64,000 nt of DNA from Stentor coeruleus (GCA_001970955.1 MPUH01000312.1:1-64000), one strand, 5' to 3'; counted from the first letter of the stretch, positions 21,288 to 33,200 are shown. The notes: generated by a model from the letters alone, not told the origin. Translations and numbers: made by a program.

Positions 21288-24200
21288 ATGTCAGATCCTA
21301 TGCAAGAACTTATCCAAATATCAGAAAGCTATGACGATTCTAATATCTTGAAAGATTTGTTTATGATCTGGATTAGACCTATTATTCGATATTACAAAAA
21401 GAATCATCCATGCTTTGCCAACATTCTCCCTCTGCCGAAGAGGCTGAATTTTAAAAAAAATGCTGATCTTTTAGAAAATTATTGGATACAAGAAACTAAA
21501 AATCAAAAGCCAAATTTCAAAAGAGCTTTGAGAAAAACTATAGGGAAAGACATAGCAAAAGTATTCATCGCTGATATTATAAGCTATGACTCTCTTTTGT
21601 TGCAGGCCCTTTTAATGAATCAAATTATTAAATTCTTGGAAGACCCAAACTATCCAATAAATGAGGGTTATTTACTTATAGTTTTATTTTTGATAACTAC
21701 TTTCCTTCTGTCGATTGTTATGAACCTTACAATTTTTAGGCTTTCAACAATAACCACTACAGTAAAAGGGTTGATATCTAGTTTGCTTTATAAAAAGATT
21801 CTTAAAATTCACTTCAGTTCTATCTCTAACCAAGACTGCACATCTAAAATTTTAAGCATTATTTCATCAGATTTAGAACTTTTAGATTCTTCTTATCAAA
21901 TCATGTATTTATGTTCATTTCCAATATTCATTATCGGATCATTTATTATAATGGGTACATTCTTTAAACTTTCAGGTGTCTTAGGGTTACTTTTCACTAT
22001 AATCCAAGTTCCTTTAGTGTATCTGCTCAGTAAACCGGTAGAAAATTATAGAGAAAAAGTTGCATCTATAAATGACAATAGGGTTAAGCTAATAAAAATG
22101 CTCATTGAAGGAATCAGAGTTGTCAAAGTCTATGGTTGGGAATATCCTCAACTTGCAAAAATATTTGAGCAGAGGAAGCAACAAAATACTCAGATATTTA
22201 GGAAGAATATATATCTATCATTTGTTTCTGGAATAGGGCAATCTGGATTTGCAATTATTCTTTTAATCACTTTTGGAAGTGTTGTTTGGTATGGTGGCAA
22301 GCTTGAAGCTGGTGAAGTATTTGCAGGGACAACTGTTTTATTTTTAGCTTTTATTCAGTTAAACTATATTTTACCTGATGGACTTGTTCAGCTTTTTATC
22401 ACTATTGCAACATTTAATCGTATACAAGAAGCTCTATTAATTCCAGAATCGAATAAACAGATAGATTTTAGTGACCAGAGTGTTTTAGCTTATAATGCTT
22501 GTTTTTCTTGGACTAAAAATGTTGAAAAAATAAATAGTCCATGCTCTGAAAGCCAACATATTAATTCAACAGAAAACTCAGGAATACCATTAAAAATAAA
22601 TTTTACATTAGGTAATGAACTATTAATTGTTACAGGAAAATTAGGATGCGGGAAAACAACTTTCATTTATGCTTTGCTTGGAGAATTAGAACTTATTGAA
22701 GGCTCATTAGAACTTCCTAAAAAAATCTCTTATTCATCTGATACTCCATGGTTAATAGCTGATTCTGTTAGAGAAAATATTATTATGGGTGAAAGTTTAG
22801 ATAAGCAAAGATACTCCAAGGTTCTTGAAATATGCTGCTTAAATAATGATATAGAAAAATTCAAAAATAACGATTTGTCTATTATCGGAGATCAAGGAGT
22901 AACGCTAAGCGGTGGACAAAAAGCTAGAATCGCTTTGGCTAGGGCTCTTTACAAAGATAGTGATATATATTTACTTGATGATCCATTAAGCGCATTAGAT
23001 GCAAAGACTGGTAAAATTATTATTGAAGGAATAAAACAAAATTTTTCTGATAAAGTTGTAATTATGACAGGGAGCCAAGCTTTCATTTTCCAACATGTGG
23101 ATAAAATCCTTTCTTTAAATCATGGCAACCAAATATTTTTTGGAACTTATTCACAATATCTGATTTTTTATAAACTTGAAAAGTTTGAAAGTATAAAACA
23201 AAATGAAGAAAATAGAGAAAAAGATGTTGGTGATGATATAGATGAAGAAAAAGAAGATACGGATATTGAAAAGGCTGATAGTGGGTTTAGTTTTAAAGTT
23301 TTTTATGAGTTTTTGAAGATGGGAGTAGATTCACATTGGAAAATTCTGAGCATTTTATCGTTGTTTTTGATAGTAAGTGGGTTAAATACAGGAACTTTAT
23401 GGTGGATAGCATATTGGGTTGACGCAGAAGATCAAACAGACTCTATTTATATCAACATTTTTATAGTTTTTATTGTTTCCCTTTTTGTTTTCACAGTAAT
23501 CAGAAATCTGTTATTTTCTTATGCTTACTTAAAGACAACAGAAAGTATTCACAATAACAGTTTGTATTCTTTATCTTACGTTCCTATATCTTTTTACGAC
23601 TTGAACCCTCCTGGAAAAATCCTTAACAGATTTACAAGAGACATTATAGTTGTTGATGAAATTTTATTTTCAACATTTCCAATCCTTATTGATCACACTC
23701 TTGAAATTGTAAAAATCGCAATAAGTATCTGTATCATTGTTTATTATAATATAGCTGTTATTGTATTTATTTGCTTTGTTCAATATTTTATCATAAAATC
23801 TTTAGCTAAGCTTACAAAGCAACTTAGAGCTATAGATTTATCATCAAAAAGTTCAGTAATTAATATATTCAATTCAACTGTAAATGGTGTTATTACAATA
23901 AGAGCTCATGACTTACAAAAAAAGTTTATTAAAGATGCAGATAAAGCTATTGAAACAAATATGAAAGCTTTTTTTACTTATAACTCAGTCCTTGCAATGT
24001 TTAGAACATATACTGAGTTTTCAAGTGTTTTACTCAATACAATAAGCATAATAATACTTGTGATTCTCAGAGGTAATATCAGTGGAACATTAGCAGCCCT
24101 AAGCTTAACTTTTAATGTTAGTATGGTTGGAGAAGTAAATATGTGGGCTAAATTCCTAATCGAACTAAACAACATTATGTCATCTCCTCAAAGGCTTTTA

Positions 24201-24983
24201 GAGTATCTAAAAATGTCTCGTGAAGGAGTTCTTCAAAGGCCGACATCATTTGAAATACTTCAAGGCAATATAAAATTCGAACAAGTTTGCTTAAGATATC
24301 GTCAAGATTTTCCATTAGCATTAAACAATTTCTCACTTATTATTCCTGGGGGTTCAAAATATGGAATTATGGGAAGAACAGGAGCTGGAAAATCTTCAAT
24401 ATTAGTAGCTTTGCTGAGAATAGTTGTTCCTGAAAGCGGAAAAATACTTATAGATGGTAAAGATTATATGGATCTTGGACTTCATGATTTAAGAACTCAG
24501 ATTTCTATAATACCACAACAACCTATTTTATTTTATACATCAATTAGAAAAAATATTGACCCATTTACAGAACATTCTGATTGGGTTATAAATGAAATTC
24601 TTTCGAATATTGGATTAGAAAGTATTATGTACAGATTTTCAAAAGGTCTTGATAGTGTTTATGGAGAAGATGCATTTTTTTCTGCAGGTGAAAAACAATT
24701 AATAAGCCTAGCAAGGGCTTTGATTAAAGATACTAAAATTTTAGTTGTAGATGAAGCCACTGCAAATGTTGATAAAGAAACAGAAAAAATTATTCAGCAT
24801 TCGATTAAACACAAAACTTCAGGTAGGACGGTTATTATTATCGCTCATAGAATAACTACAATTAGAGAATGTGATAAAATAATAATAGTCAAAGATGGAG
24901 ATTGTTTAGAATGTGGAACTCATTTAGAACTTTCTATGAATAGTCAATATTATAAAGAAATTTTAGAACAGACAGAAGATTAG
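21288..24983 (+). CDS. ABC transporter, ABCC/MRP family full transporter
   Basis: A 1231-residue protein with the order TMD1-NBD1-TMD2-NBD2, lacking the extra N-terminal TMD0 of long MRPs. NBD1 has Walker A GKLGCGKTT (near residue 451), signature LSGGQKARIALARAL (near 540) and LLDDPLSALD, with Asp in place of the catalytic Glu, as is typical for ABCC NBD1. NBD2 has Walker A GRTGAGKSS (near 1030), the signature FSAGEKQLISLARAL and VDEATANVD with the catalytic Glu, plus an H-loop in IAHRITT. ABCC pumps export glutathione or other organic anion conjugates, or regulate ions; the substrate is not predictable. One uninterrupted frame, no intron. A decayed ABCC fragment follows about 70 bases after the stop. 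Confidence 0.95.
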   Translation: MSDPMQELIQISESYDDSNILKDLFMIWIRPIIRYYKKNHPCFANILPLPKRLNFKKNADLLENYWIQETKNQKPNFKRALRKTIGKDIAKVFIADIISYDSLLLQALLMNQIIKFLEDPNYPINEGYLLIVLFLITTFLLSIVMNLTIFRLSTITTTVKGLISSLLYKKILKIHFSSISNQDCTSKILSIISSDLELLDSSYQIMYLCSFPIFIIGSFIIMGTFFKLSGVLGLLFTIIQVPLVYLLSKPVENYREKVASINDNRVKLIKMLIEGIRVVKVYGWEYPQLAKIFEQRKQQNTQIFRKNIYLSFVSGIGQSGFAIILLITFGSVVWYGGKLEAGEVFAGTTVLFLAFIQLNYILPDGLVQLFITIATFNRIQEALLIPESNKQIDFSDQSVLAYNACFSWTKNVEKINSPCSESQHINSTENSGIPLKINFTLGNELLIVTGKLGCGKTTFIYALLGELELIEGSLELPKKISYSSDTPWLIADSVRENIIMGESLDKQRYSKVLEICCLNNDIEKFKNNDLSIIGDQGVTLSGGQKARIALARALYKDSDIYLLDDPLSALDAKTGKIIIEGIKQNFSDKVVIMTGSQAFIFQHVDKILSLNHGNQIFFGTYSQYLIFYKLEKFESIKQNEENREKDVGDDIDEEKEDTDIEKADSGFSFKVFYEFLKMGVDSHWKILSILSLFLIVSGLNTGTLWWIAYWVDAEDQTDSIYINIFIVFIVSLFVFTVIRNLLFSYAYLKTTESIHNNSLYSLSYVPISFYDLNPPGKILNRFTRDIIVVDEILFSTFPILIDHTLEIVKIAISICIIVYYNIAVIVFICFVQYFIIKSLAKLTKQLRAIDLSSKSSVINIFNSTVNGVITIRAHDLQKKFIKDADKAIETNMKAFFTYNSVLAMFRTYTEFSSVLLNTISIIILVILRGNISGTLAALSLTFNVSMVGEVNMWAKFLIELNNIMSSPQRLLEYLKMSREGVLQRPTSFEILQGNIKFEQVCLRYRQDFPLALNNFSLIIPGGSKYGIMGRTGAGKSSILVALLRIVVPESGKILIDGKDYMDLGLHDLRTQISIIPQQPILFYTSIRKNIDPFTEHSDWVINEILSNIGLESIMYRFSKGLDSVYGEDAFFSAGEKQLISLARALIKDTKILVVDEATANVDKETEKIIQHSIKHKTSGRTVIIIAHRITTIRECDKIIIVKDGDCLECGTHLELSMNSQYYKEILEQTED

Positions 24984-25053
24984 AATTATTAAATATTTTA
25001 ATGTTTAAAGTACTTTTCTTTTCTACAATTAAAGTTTTTTCAGTCTATTTTCT

Positions 25054-25203
25054 AGCGATAATAGAGTAAATCTTATCAAAATGCTAATTGAAAGAATAAG
25101 AAATGAAGGCTTATGGCTGGAGGCTTCTCAATTTTCAAGAATATTCGAATGCGAGAAGTATCAAAATGCCTTGATATTTAGAAGTTCATTTATAATAGCA
25201 TGA
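25054..25203 (+). pseudogene. Decayed fragment of a second ABCC gene
   Basis: Fifty codons read DNRVNLIKMLIERIR...FSRIFECEKYQNALIFR. They align with the TMD1 cytoplasmic helix of the preceding transporter (DNRVKLIKMLIEGIR...LAKIFEQRKQQNTQIFR, at about 22072-22200). A one-codon gap and many substitutions separate them. No flanking ABC motifs survive. This is probably the remnant of a tandem paralogue. Confidence 0.75.
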
Positions 25204-25766
25204 TAAAAAAAGATTATTAAGTAGTCTTATTTCTAGAAAGGAGAAAGAGATTGATTTTTGAAAGAATGATTTAAAAATTTTATAAATCAAATGACCCAAG
25301 TATAAAAATTATATAATAAAATTAGATTAGTAATAAATAATTGTGCAGGTAGTGATATCCTTACTAGGAAGCGTGAAAAATTTTAGATGTTTGATTCTTT
25401 CATATATTACTCTTATCTAATGAACAACATTTACTGTTCCTTGTTTATATGAATTAAAATCAGCCAACTATTTTATGAATGGAAGCAAGTCTCAAGTTCT
25501 TGCAATCTTCAAAAAATTGGATTCGCAGGTTCTAAGGCGCATATTAATTTAAATTGGTAACCCCTCTTTATTAATCTATTCAAGTATCATCCCTAGGTAA
25601 AAATAATGTTTCTTTTAATCTCAATCCCTATTAGTGAGATAGGAAAAAAGGAGACGCTTAAAAAAACCTTGAAGTGATTGAACTTCATAATATTTTTTCC
25701 ACTTTCCATCATATAAATATTTAAACCCACTAGCCAACATCTTCTAAAAATCCCATTTTAAATTCT
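25204..25766. other. Intergenic spacer after the ABCC remnant
   Basis: About 560 bases, moderately AT-rich, without an intact frame. Parts may be further degraded sequence of the lost transporter, but I see no alignable motif. Confidence 0.4.
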
Positions 25767-26642
25767 TTACTTATAATCTTCACAAAATATATTATTCTCC
25801 TTATATTCCTGCCAGCAACCAAGTCCTTTCATTGTTTCTTTTGCATAAAAACTCTCATGTTGTGCAAGTCTCATTTTCCCATTCAACTCAGACAATGAAG
25901 TCTGCAGTTCGCAGATTTCCCTTTCTTGCTGAATAATCCTATCCATCATCTCCATTTCTCTATCATAAACTTTTTCCTGACAATCTTTTGTATACTCAAC
26001 CAAATCTCTTATTTTGCTCTCATTAGCATCAAGTCTACTTTCTAATTCTAAGCATTTTTCTTTATACATCAAAGCTAAATTCTTATGTTCCGAGCTCAAA
26101 GTCATATATTTCTTAAGCTGAAGGACTAATTTTTCAACAAACCCTGCGTTTCTCGATACTTTAAAAGTCGAAGTTTTGCATAAAACAGGCTCGCTTATAC
26201 TTGGGGCAAGTATTTCAGATGCTACAACAATTTCTCCATCATTTTCTATATGAATATCGCTAAAACTCTGGAAAAGCTCATCGTCACATACAATTTTACT
26301 ATCTGAGACCATAACATTTACTTGAATTCTTGGTATAGTTGGCTCAGATGTTTGAAATTGAAGTACATCACTTGAAGAATTTGTATATAAAGGAAGCCAA
26401 AGTGTTGAGGATTTTGTAAAGTTATGAAGGGGTAAAGATATACTTGCTAAGTATCCTTCACAGCGACCCATATCTTTAAAGATCAATCTTAGAATACCTT
26501 CTGGGGGAATATCGAGTATAGGAGATTCATGAGGGCAGTTTAGTGGGGTTATAACTTCAAGTAATTGATTGTCTAAAGATACGTAACACCCTACACGAGT
26601 GTGAAGCCAAGTTGCTTCAGTTTTGATAAGCTGCAATTTCAT
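25767..26642 (-). CDS. C2-like plus coiled-coil protein
   Basis: A 291-residue protein. Residues 1-110 form a beta-rich domain with spacing like a C2 domain (LIKTEATW...GCYVSLDNQLLEV...LRLIFKDM...ISLPLHNF), without an obvious calcium-binding aspartate set. Residues about 165-275 are a coiled coil (LVLQLKKYM, KCLELESRLDANESKIRDL, MMDRIIQQEREICELQ). Such proteins are often centrosomal or membrane-tethering scaffolds, but the function is unknown. The start MKLQLIKTE overlaps by four bases (ATGA) the stop of a short upstream frame (26639-26881) that I regard as 5' leader. Confidence 0.72.
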   Translation of the reverse strand: MKLQLIKTEATWLHTRVGCYVSLDNQLLEVITPLNCPHESPILDIPPEGILRLIFKDMGRCEGYLASISLPLHNFTKSSTLWLPLYTNSSSDVLQFQTSEPTIPRIQVNVMVSDSKIVCDDELFQSFSDIHIENDGEIVVASEILAPSISEPVLCKTSTFKVSRNAGFVEKLVLQLKKYMTLSSEHKNLALMYKEKCLELESRLDANESKIRDLVEYTKDCQEKVYDREMEMMDRIIQQEREICELQTSLSELNGKMRLAQHESFYAKETMKGLGCWQEYKENNIFCEDYK

Positions 26643-27455
26643 TTAAATTTTGAATATTTTCTATTTGGATAATTTGGTTGTCCCGCGTAAAGATGAGTTC
26701 GATTTTTGTGGAAATTTGGCATGGTTTGAATCAGAGAAAAACTTTGTTGGAAGTTTGATATTTTGAATGGGAAGGCTTTTGATGGGGTTTTTTGAGAGAA
26801 AATTGAGGACGGAAAGTTTATGTGTTTTTTTTTTGGGTTTATGAAATAAAGTTGATTATAAATAATGATTATTTGATTCAAAAATTTGATGCAAGTGCGA
26901 TATTTAAAGTGATAGGGTATTTTGAAGTTAGTTTGGATTAATAATATAATCCTATAACAATTTATAGCAAGATGTAAAGTTTCCTTCCTTAGAAAAGCTA
27001 TTAAAAATTTAATTTTTTTATCATATCTTCACTTTTTTATATATAATATAATATTACTAATATTATAAAAGCAATAACTTAAGTAATTCTTCTCTATTAT
27101 GAAATAAAACATATTCATATCTAAAGCAAATTTTAAAACAATAAAAACAAATCCCACCTTTAAATAGCCACTAACAACTAATTCATATCCATTTACCTAT
27201 ATATCATATATTCAAAAGTATATAATTATTCTTATTCAACCATTAATTTAGATTTCCAAAAATTATATTTTTCTATAATAATCAAATCATATTCTTTCTA
27301 CCTAATAATATGAGATACCTACTAGAAAATAGAGTTTACACTAAAAAATTATGTCCATATAATTATAAGTTCAAACTCTACAGTAACTACATAATGAACT
27401 GAAAATAAGAAGTACTAATCGCTTCAAAAAGCCTTGTAAATACCTCATAATTTTT

Positions 27456-27731
27456 CAGGCCAATCACAATGCGATTTTGGTAGATTCTGAGCTTCAGTTG
27501 AAGTTATAGAAATCTATTCAAATTTGATCATAAAGTACTTGAATTGCATATTAGCTAAGATTGAATGTTTATAGGATATATGAAGCTATTCAGTCAGTAA
27601 TGACCTTATCTGAAAAATTTGAGAAAAATTATACTTGGGAATTTAATATTTGTTAGAGGAATCGCTTTGAATTAACGAATACTCCTGCATTTGTAGAGGG
27701 GGTTAAGGAAAATTCCACTTTACAGTTTCGA
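27456..27731 (+). pseudogene. Decayed coding tract of unknown family
   Basis: A single frame of 92 codons reads QANHNAILVDSELQLKL, later EAIQSVMTLSEKFEKNYTWE and NRFELTNTPAFVEG, interrupted by several stops. Frame is conserved throughout and composition is protein-like. The family is not recognised. Confidence 0.4.
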
Positions 27732-27969
27732 TAAGAATGTTAGAAAAGTTGGTGATAAGCAGTCTTGTTGGAATAACTGGAAGATATTTAAAGATGTTAA
27801 TGGTTGATGAAAAAAGACTATGAGGAAATAGGCTTGAAGTATCTTGATTCTGTTTATTAGTATTCATATAATAGCATAGGATTAAAAATAGTATTTCTTA
27901 TTTTTAAACTGATTTTAGATACTTCTATATTGATTTAAAGGTTTGGAAAATGTTGTTTAAGTTTTTTAA

Positions 27970-28102
27970 TAAGTTAATGTATATAGTTATTATGGATCAT
28001 AGTTAAATATAGCGAAATTATGTATTTACAATATANTAAGTTAATGTATATAGTTATTATGGATCATAGTTAAATATAGCGAAATTATGTATTTACAATA
28101 TA
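27970..28102. repeat. 66-bp direct duplication around a single N (probable assembly join)
   Basis: Copies at 27970-28035 and 28037-28102 with N at 28036, in noncoding DNA. Confidence 0.92.
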
Positions 28103-28215
28103 GGATACTTTTCTATTATAAAATATATAATTAAACTAGTACTAATCACCGTGCAATTTGTTTAATTTTTAAATTATTTTTTCACATTAATTCTCTCATC
28201 ATTCTCAATATAAAC

Positions 28216-28841
28216 ATGAAATCAATAAACCTAAATTTCGAAGATCTGACTCCATGGCTCAAACATATCCCTCCTTTCATATCCCCAACCCGAAAACCCC
28301 AACCCACAAGTACCCATAACACCTTTCACAAACGAACAAGCACAACATCTTCAAATCATAAAAACTCAACCCCAGAGCCTATTTCTCTAAATAATGAATA
28401 CACNACTCAACCCCAGAGCCTATTTCTCTAAATAATGAATACACAAAATGCACTTTCAAAGACAAAAATAAATTTACTCCTCAAGGAAATTTAATAGAAA
28501 ATATAATAAAATCGAATCATAGTACTTTGCAAAAAAAGTCTCATAAAGGCTTTTTAAGTACTATAAAAGACTTGACAGTTGATAATCTTTATACAGAATC
28601 AGAATATGATAATGAAATTCAATTTATAAACCATCAATATTTCCCTTATAGGATACCTGGGAATGCTCATATGATGAAATCTTTAAAGTCAGGAAACCAA
28701 AAAAGCACATTCATTTATAAAATCAAAAAATTCAAACCCCGCTCTTATACTCCTGTTATTAAGAAGAACTATTTTTTTTGGGGCCAAAGGAAACTTGTTG
28801 CGTCAAGGCTTTCACAGTCTCCAAAGCCTAAGATAATCTAA
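28216..28841 (+). CDS. Hypothetical basic protein (contains an N join)
   Basis: Two frames are joined once the 40-bp duplication around N (28404) is collapsed; the resulting protein has about 194 residues. The N-terminal third is Ser/Thr/Pro-rich and probably disordered. The C-terminal half contains NHQYFPYRIPGNAHMMKS and a basic tail (KIKKFKPRSYTPVIKK). I do not recognise a domain. It is the first of three consecutive + strand genes and lies 87 nt before the likely start of the SAM-cyclin gene. Confidence 0.7.
28364..28444. repeat. 40-bp direct duplication around a single N (probable assembly join)
   Basis: 28364-28403 equals 28405-28444, with N at 28404. The 41-nt offset breaks the reading frame of the hypothetical gene. 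Confidence 0.92.
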
Positions 28842-28928
28842 TATTCTGATATCAATAATATCATTTTTCATCATATTTAATCAAATATCACTATGCTATG
28901 GATATATAATTATCATATAAATCTCATA

Positions 28929-30260
28929 ATGTCTATGAAGAAGTGGGAAACTGAAAACAGCCAAAAACTCCACAACAAGAAACTCCAGAACGCCAAGCCG
29001 ACAATCCGGCCGAATTTAAAAATATTCGACACTCCTCGTCCTATATCAGCTCAGAATCAAACAACATTAACTAAACTCCTCACAGAATTCTCTTTAACCA
29101 AATACTTAAAAGTAATACACATATAGAAGCTCATAGACTTGAAAATACAAAATGCCTCCTCTATAGCTGATATGAACCAAAACGAAATCCAAGAACTCAT
29201 AAAAAAAATCGGGGTCAATCCGGGTGACGTGGGGAAATTCAAAAAACTCATAGAAAAAATCCAAAACAACTCATTCCCAGAACCAAAAAAAATCATCAGC
29301 AGAACAACTTCAAACATAGCAACAGGTCCTGTAATCAATAAACGTATTAATAGCGCAAATATACATAATCCATTTCCATTAGTGACAGAAGCCCAATTAC
29401 AAGAGAAAAAAAAATTAGAAAAAGAACTAGAGTTGGCAAGGCAAAAAATTGAAGAACTAGAGTTGGAATTGTATAAGAAAAAAAACCAGCCTATACAATT
29501 GCAGAAGAAACTACCTGTTGAAATGAGTAGGGATAGTTTTTTTGAGACACCTTTAGCTTTTGAAGAATGTAAAAATCCTCGACTTACAGACCCGAGTTTG
29601 GGTAAATCAATTGACTCTATGCAAATGAGAAGTACATTAATCAATTTAGACCTTGAGGAACTATGTCGATGTCTTTCTAGAGCTATATTAGAACATATAG
29701 AAAATACCCCAATCCTTGGTTCCAGACTTTTAGGACTACGACATCGTCTTTCAGAACTTTTCACTGAAGAACCTTCAGTACCAGATGAGGAAAGCGTCTA
29801 CAATTATATTAAAAACCTAGTAGTCAGAGGACAAATCGAATATGAAATCCCAATTGTTAGCCTAGTCTATCTCGAACGTCTTGTAGCTAAAAGTGGTATT
29901 CGACTTAACCCAAACAATTGGAAAAAAATAATTTTCATAGTCTTTGTCGAAGCTTCTAAAGTCTGGGACGACGAAAGTTTTGAGAATAATTCTTTTGCTT
30001 TAGCATTTTCCAAATACACCATCCAAGAAATTAACCGTATCGAAGCTGCATTTTTAACCCTAATCGACTATCAACTAACAGTACCAAGTAGTGATTATGC
30101 AAAAGCTTATTTTGTATTAAGGACCTATGCTCAAGATAAAGATAAATCTTTTCCTCTTAAGGCACTTAATGTAGATATTGTCCTCAAACTACAGAAAAAT
30201 GCTGGGAAAAAACAAGAAGAGGTCAATTCAAACATGGAAAACCTTGCTAAATCAATTTAA
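28929..30260 (+). CDS. SAM domain fused to a cyclin-Y-like domain
   Basis: Exons 28929-29111 and 29127-30260 are joined across a 15-nt intron (phase 0), giving 438 residues. After a short basic N-terminus, the splice junction lies inside a SAM domain (LTKLLTEFSLTKYLKKLIDL, then NEIQELIKKIG). A linker and a coiled coil follow (LQEKKKLEKELELARQKIEELELELYKKK). The C-terminal domain is a cyclin box of the cyclin-Y/Pho80-like type, with IVSLVYLERLV, NWKKIIFIVFVEASKVWDD, LTLIDYQLTVPSSDYAKAYF. Cyclin-Y partners PFTAIRE-type CDKs at membranes in animals; SAM could add oligomerisation (inference). An in-frame ATG at 28893 is possible but less likely. The stop is 15 nt before the flippase ATG. Confidence 0.87.
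29112..29126 (+). other. 15-nt intron
   Basis: GTAATACACATATAG contains an in-frame TAG; its removal restores the SAM domain. A lies at position 10. Confidence 0.95.
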
Positions 30261-30275
30261 TTAGCCTTACTAAAT

Positions 30276-33200
30276 ATGGAAGAGCTGAAAGAAAGCTTCT
30301 TGGAAAAAACTTCTCAGAATACCAGCATGAGGACGATTTACTTCGATGGAAGGACTATGCCTTCTAGATTCCCAGACAATTCTGTTAAGAATACTAAGTA
30401 TAATCCTTTCACAATCATCCCAATGGTTATCTATAATCAATTCAAGTACTTTTTCAACTTTTTCTATCTATTGATAACAATCGCTCAGTTTTACCCACCA
30501 TTTCAAGTTGGGTTCTTGATCACTTATATTGCCCCATTAGCTTTTGTCCTCCTTATCACAGTCGTCAAAGAAGCTTATGATGATTTGATTCGATGGAAAA
30601 GGGATAATGAAGTCAACAATCAGATTTTTACAAGAATCACATCGACTGGGAAAGTTAGTATTCCTGCAAGCAAAATCAAAGTAGGCCATATGATTGAGAT
30701 TAAAGCTGGCGAAAGAATACCTGCTGATATGATTTTATTGACCACTAGTGAAGAATCTGGTACGGTGTTTATTAGGACTGATCAGCTTGATGGAGAAACT
30801 GATTGGAAGCTCCGACGTGCAGTAGCTTACACTCAGGAACTTCAATTTAAGGGTAAAAACAGCATAGAAAATCTCGCTTCTTACGACGCAATGATAGTAG
30901 GTGAAGAGCCAGATAGAAACATATACAAATTTGTAGGTACTTTTGAGATGATGAATGAAAGAGGAATAATATCCGAAGGACTTGGCCTAGATCATACTGT
31001 CTGGGCAAGTACCGTCTTAACCAAAGGTACGGCAATAGGCTTAGTTTTATACACAGGACCTGAAACTAGATCAGTAATGAACTCAAATGAAGCTAGACAG
31101 AAATTTGGTATATGCGATGAAGAACTAAATTACTTATCAAAACTCATGTTTGGTGTTATGGTAATTATAGCTTTTGTCTTAGTAGTATGTACAGGTTTTA
31201 ATTCAACATCACATATACTGTTTTTTAGACACCTTTTACTATTGTCTTCTATTATCCCAATCAGCCTTAGGGTTAATTTAGACATGGCTAAAATTTGGTA
31301 TTGTTCACAATTACAAAGAGATAAGAAAATCCCTAATACTATAGCTAGGAATTCAGGGATTCCTGAAGAACTTGGACGTGTTGAGTTTTTACTTACTGAT
31401 AAAACTGGGACTTTGACTAGAAATGAGATGACTTTAAAAAGAATCAGACTACAAAATGAAAGCATTTCTGATGAAAATGCTTCAGTTAAATTCGGATTTT
31501 TAAAAAATATCAACTCTTTAGAAACGGTTATGGAACAACCACGACAAGAGAATATTAAAAACATGCTAAAAGCGTTGTCTATATGCCATAATGTAACTCC
31601 AGTGTTTACTGATGAGGAAAAATCATTTCAAGCATCTTCACCTGATGAAATTGCTTTTGCTAAATATGCTGATCTTTATGGGTTTGAGCTGATTCATAGA
31701 ACTGAAAATTCGATATGGGTGGATTTAGAAAAAGGTATTACGGAAAAGTATGTGATTTTTGATATTTTCCCATTTTCATCAGCAACTAAGCGTATGGGAA
31801 TTATTGTCCAGCACCTTAATACTGGGAAAATCACTTTTTTCCTTAAAGGTGCAGAAGATGTGATGAAAGATAAAGTTTTACAAAAGCACAAGCTTAAAGC
31901 TCTTGAAGACTGTGAAGACTTGGGCAGAGATGGTCTCAGAACTCTGATTTTCTCTCAAAAGTCATTAACTCTTCAAGAGTATAATCAATGGAAGAGAAAA
32001 TACGAAGCGGCTTGTATTCAAATAGATGACCGAGAAAGGAAAGTCCGAGAAGTGATTGAAGAACTTGAATACAATATGGAAGTAATAGGCGTAACAGGTG
32101 TAGAAGATCGTCTACAGAAAGATGTTGGAAAGACAATTGAAAGTCTCCGTAGCGCAGGAATAATAGTCTGGATCTTAACCGGTGATAAAGTTGAAACAGC
32201 TCAATGTATAGCAATAAGTACCAGATTAAAAACCCGAAGCCACGATTGGTTTGAGCTAGTCAACTTAAAATCCGAAGAAATTGAAGGGAAACTTAGAGAA
32301 CTCCAAAGCAAAAACGTGTCAAAAATCGTCCTAGTAATAGATGGAGCCACTTTAAACTATGCATTAAGAGACCATTCTAAGTTGTTTATAAATACAGCAA
32401 TCCAAGCTCCAGCTGTTGTTTGTTGTAGAGTATCCCCAACTCAAAAAACCCAAATAGTTGAATGTCTTAAATTATATACAAATAAAAGACTTTGTTCAAT
32501 AGGCGATGGAGGTAATGATGTGGGGATGATTCAAGCAGCTCATATGGGCATAGGTATTGAAGGTAAAGAAGGTAAACAAGCTTCTTTAGCAGCTGATTTT
32601 TCAATAAACGAATTTTGCGCTCTCAATACTTTAATACTCTGGCATGGAAGAAATAGTTATAAACGCACAGCGAAACTTAGCAACTTTGTTTTCCATAGAG
32701 GACTTATCATATCTTTTATCCAAGCTTTATTCACTTGTATGTTTTATTTCAATGCTATCCCTATTTATAATGGTATTCTCATGATGGGATATGCAACTGT
32801 TTATACCAACATGCCTGTTTTTTCAATAGTTTTAAACAGAGATGCTAATGAAAACACTGTTATGAAGTTCCCTTTGCTTTATCACTCGTTACAGAGACGT
32901 AAGGCAATTAGGTTTACATCATTTTGCATGTGCATATTAAAAAGCTTATATCAAGGGTCGATTATTATCTACCTAGCCATAGAATTATTCCCTGAAAACA
33001 ATTTTACTAATATTGTTGCGATTACATTTACATCATTGATTATAACTGAACTCTTAAATATTATGACTGAAGTTGATCAATTCCATTGGGCAATGGGTAT
33101 ATCTGAAGTAGTTACTGGGATTGTTTATATGGTTAGTATGTTTTACCTTAAAACATATTTCGACCTTAATTATGTGTTTTCACTTGAATTTATATTCAGA

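Larger units (their letters stand above)
26643..28215. other. Intergenic region holding a decayed coding tract and an N join
   Basis: About 1.57 kb. The first 240 bases contain an 80-codon minus-strand frame that runs into the C2-like gene with a 4-nt overlap and may be leader. A decayed + strand coding tract lies at 27456-27731. A 66-bp duplication around N lies at 27970-28102. The rest is AT-rich spacer. Confidence 0.5.
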
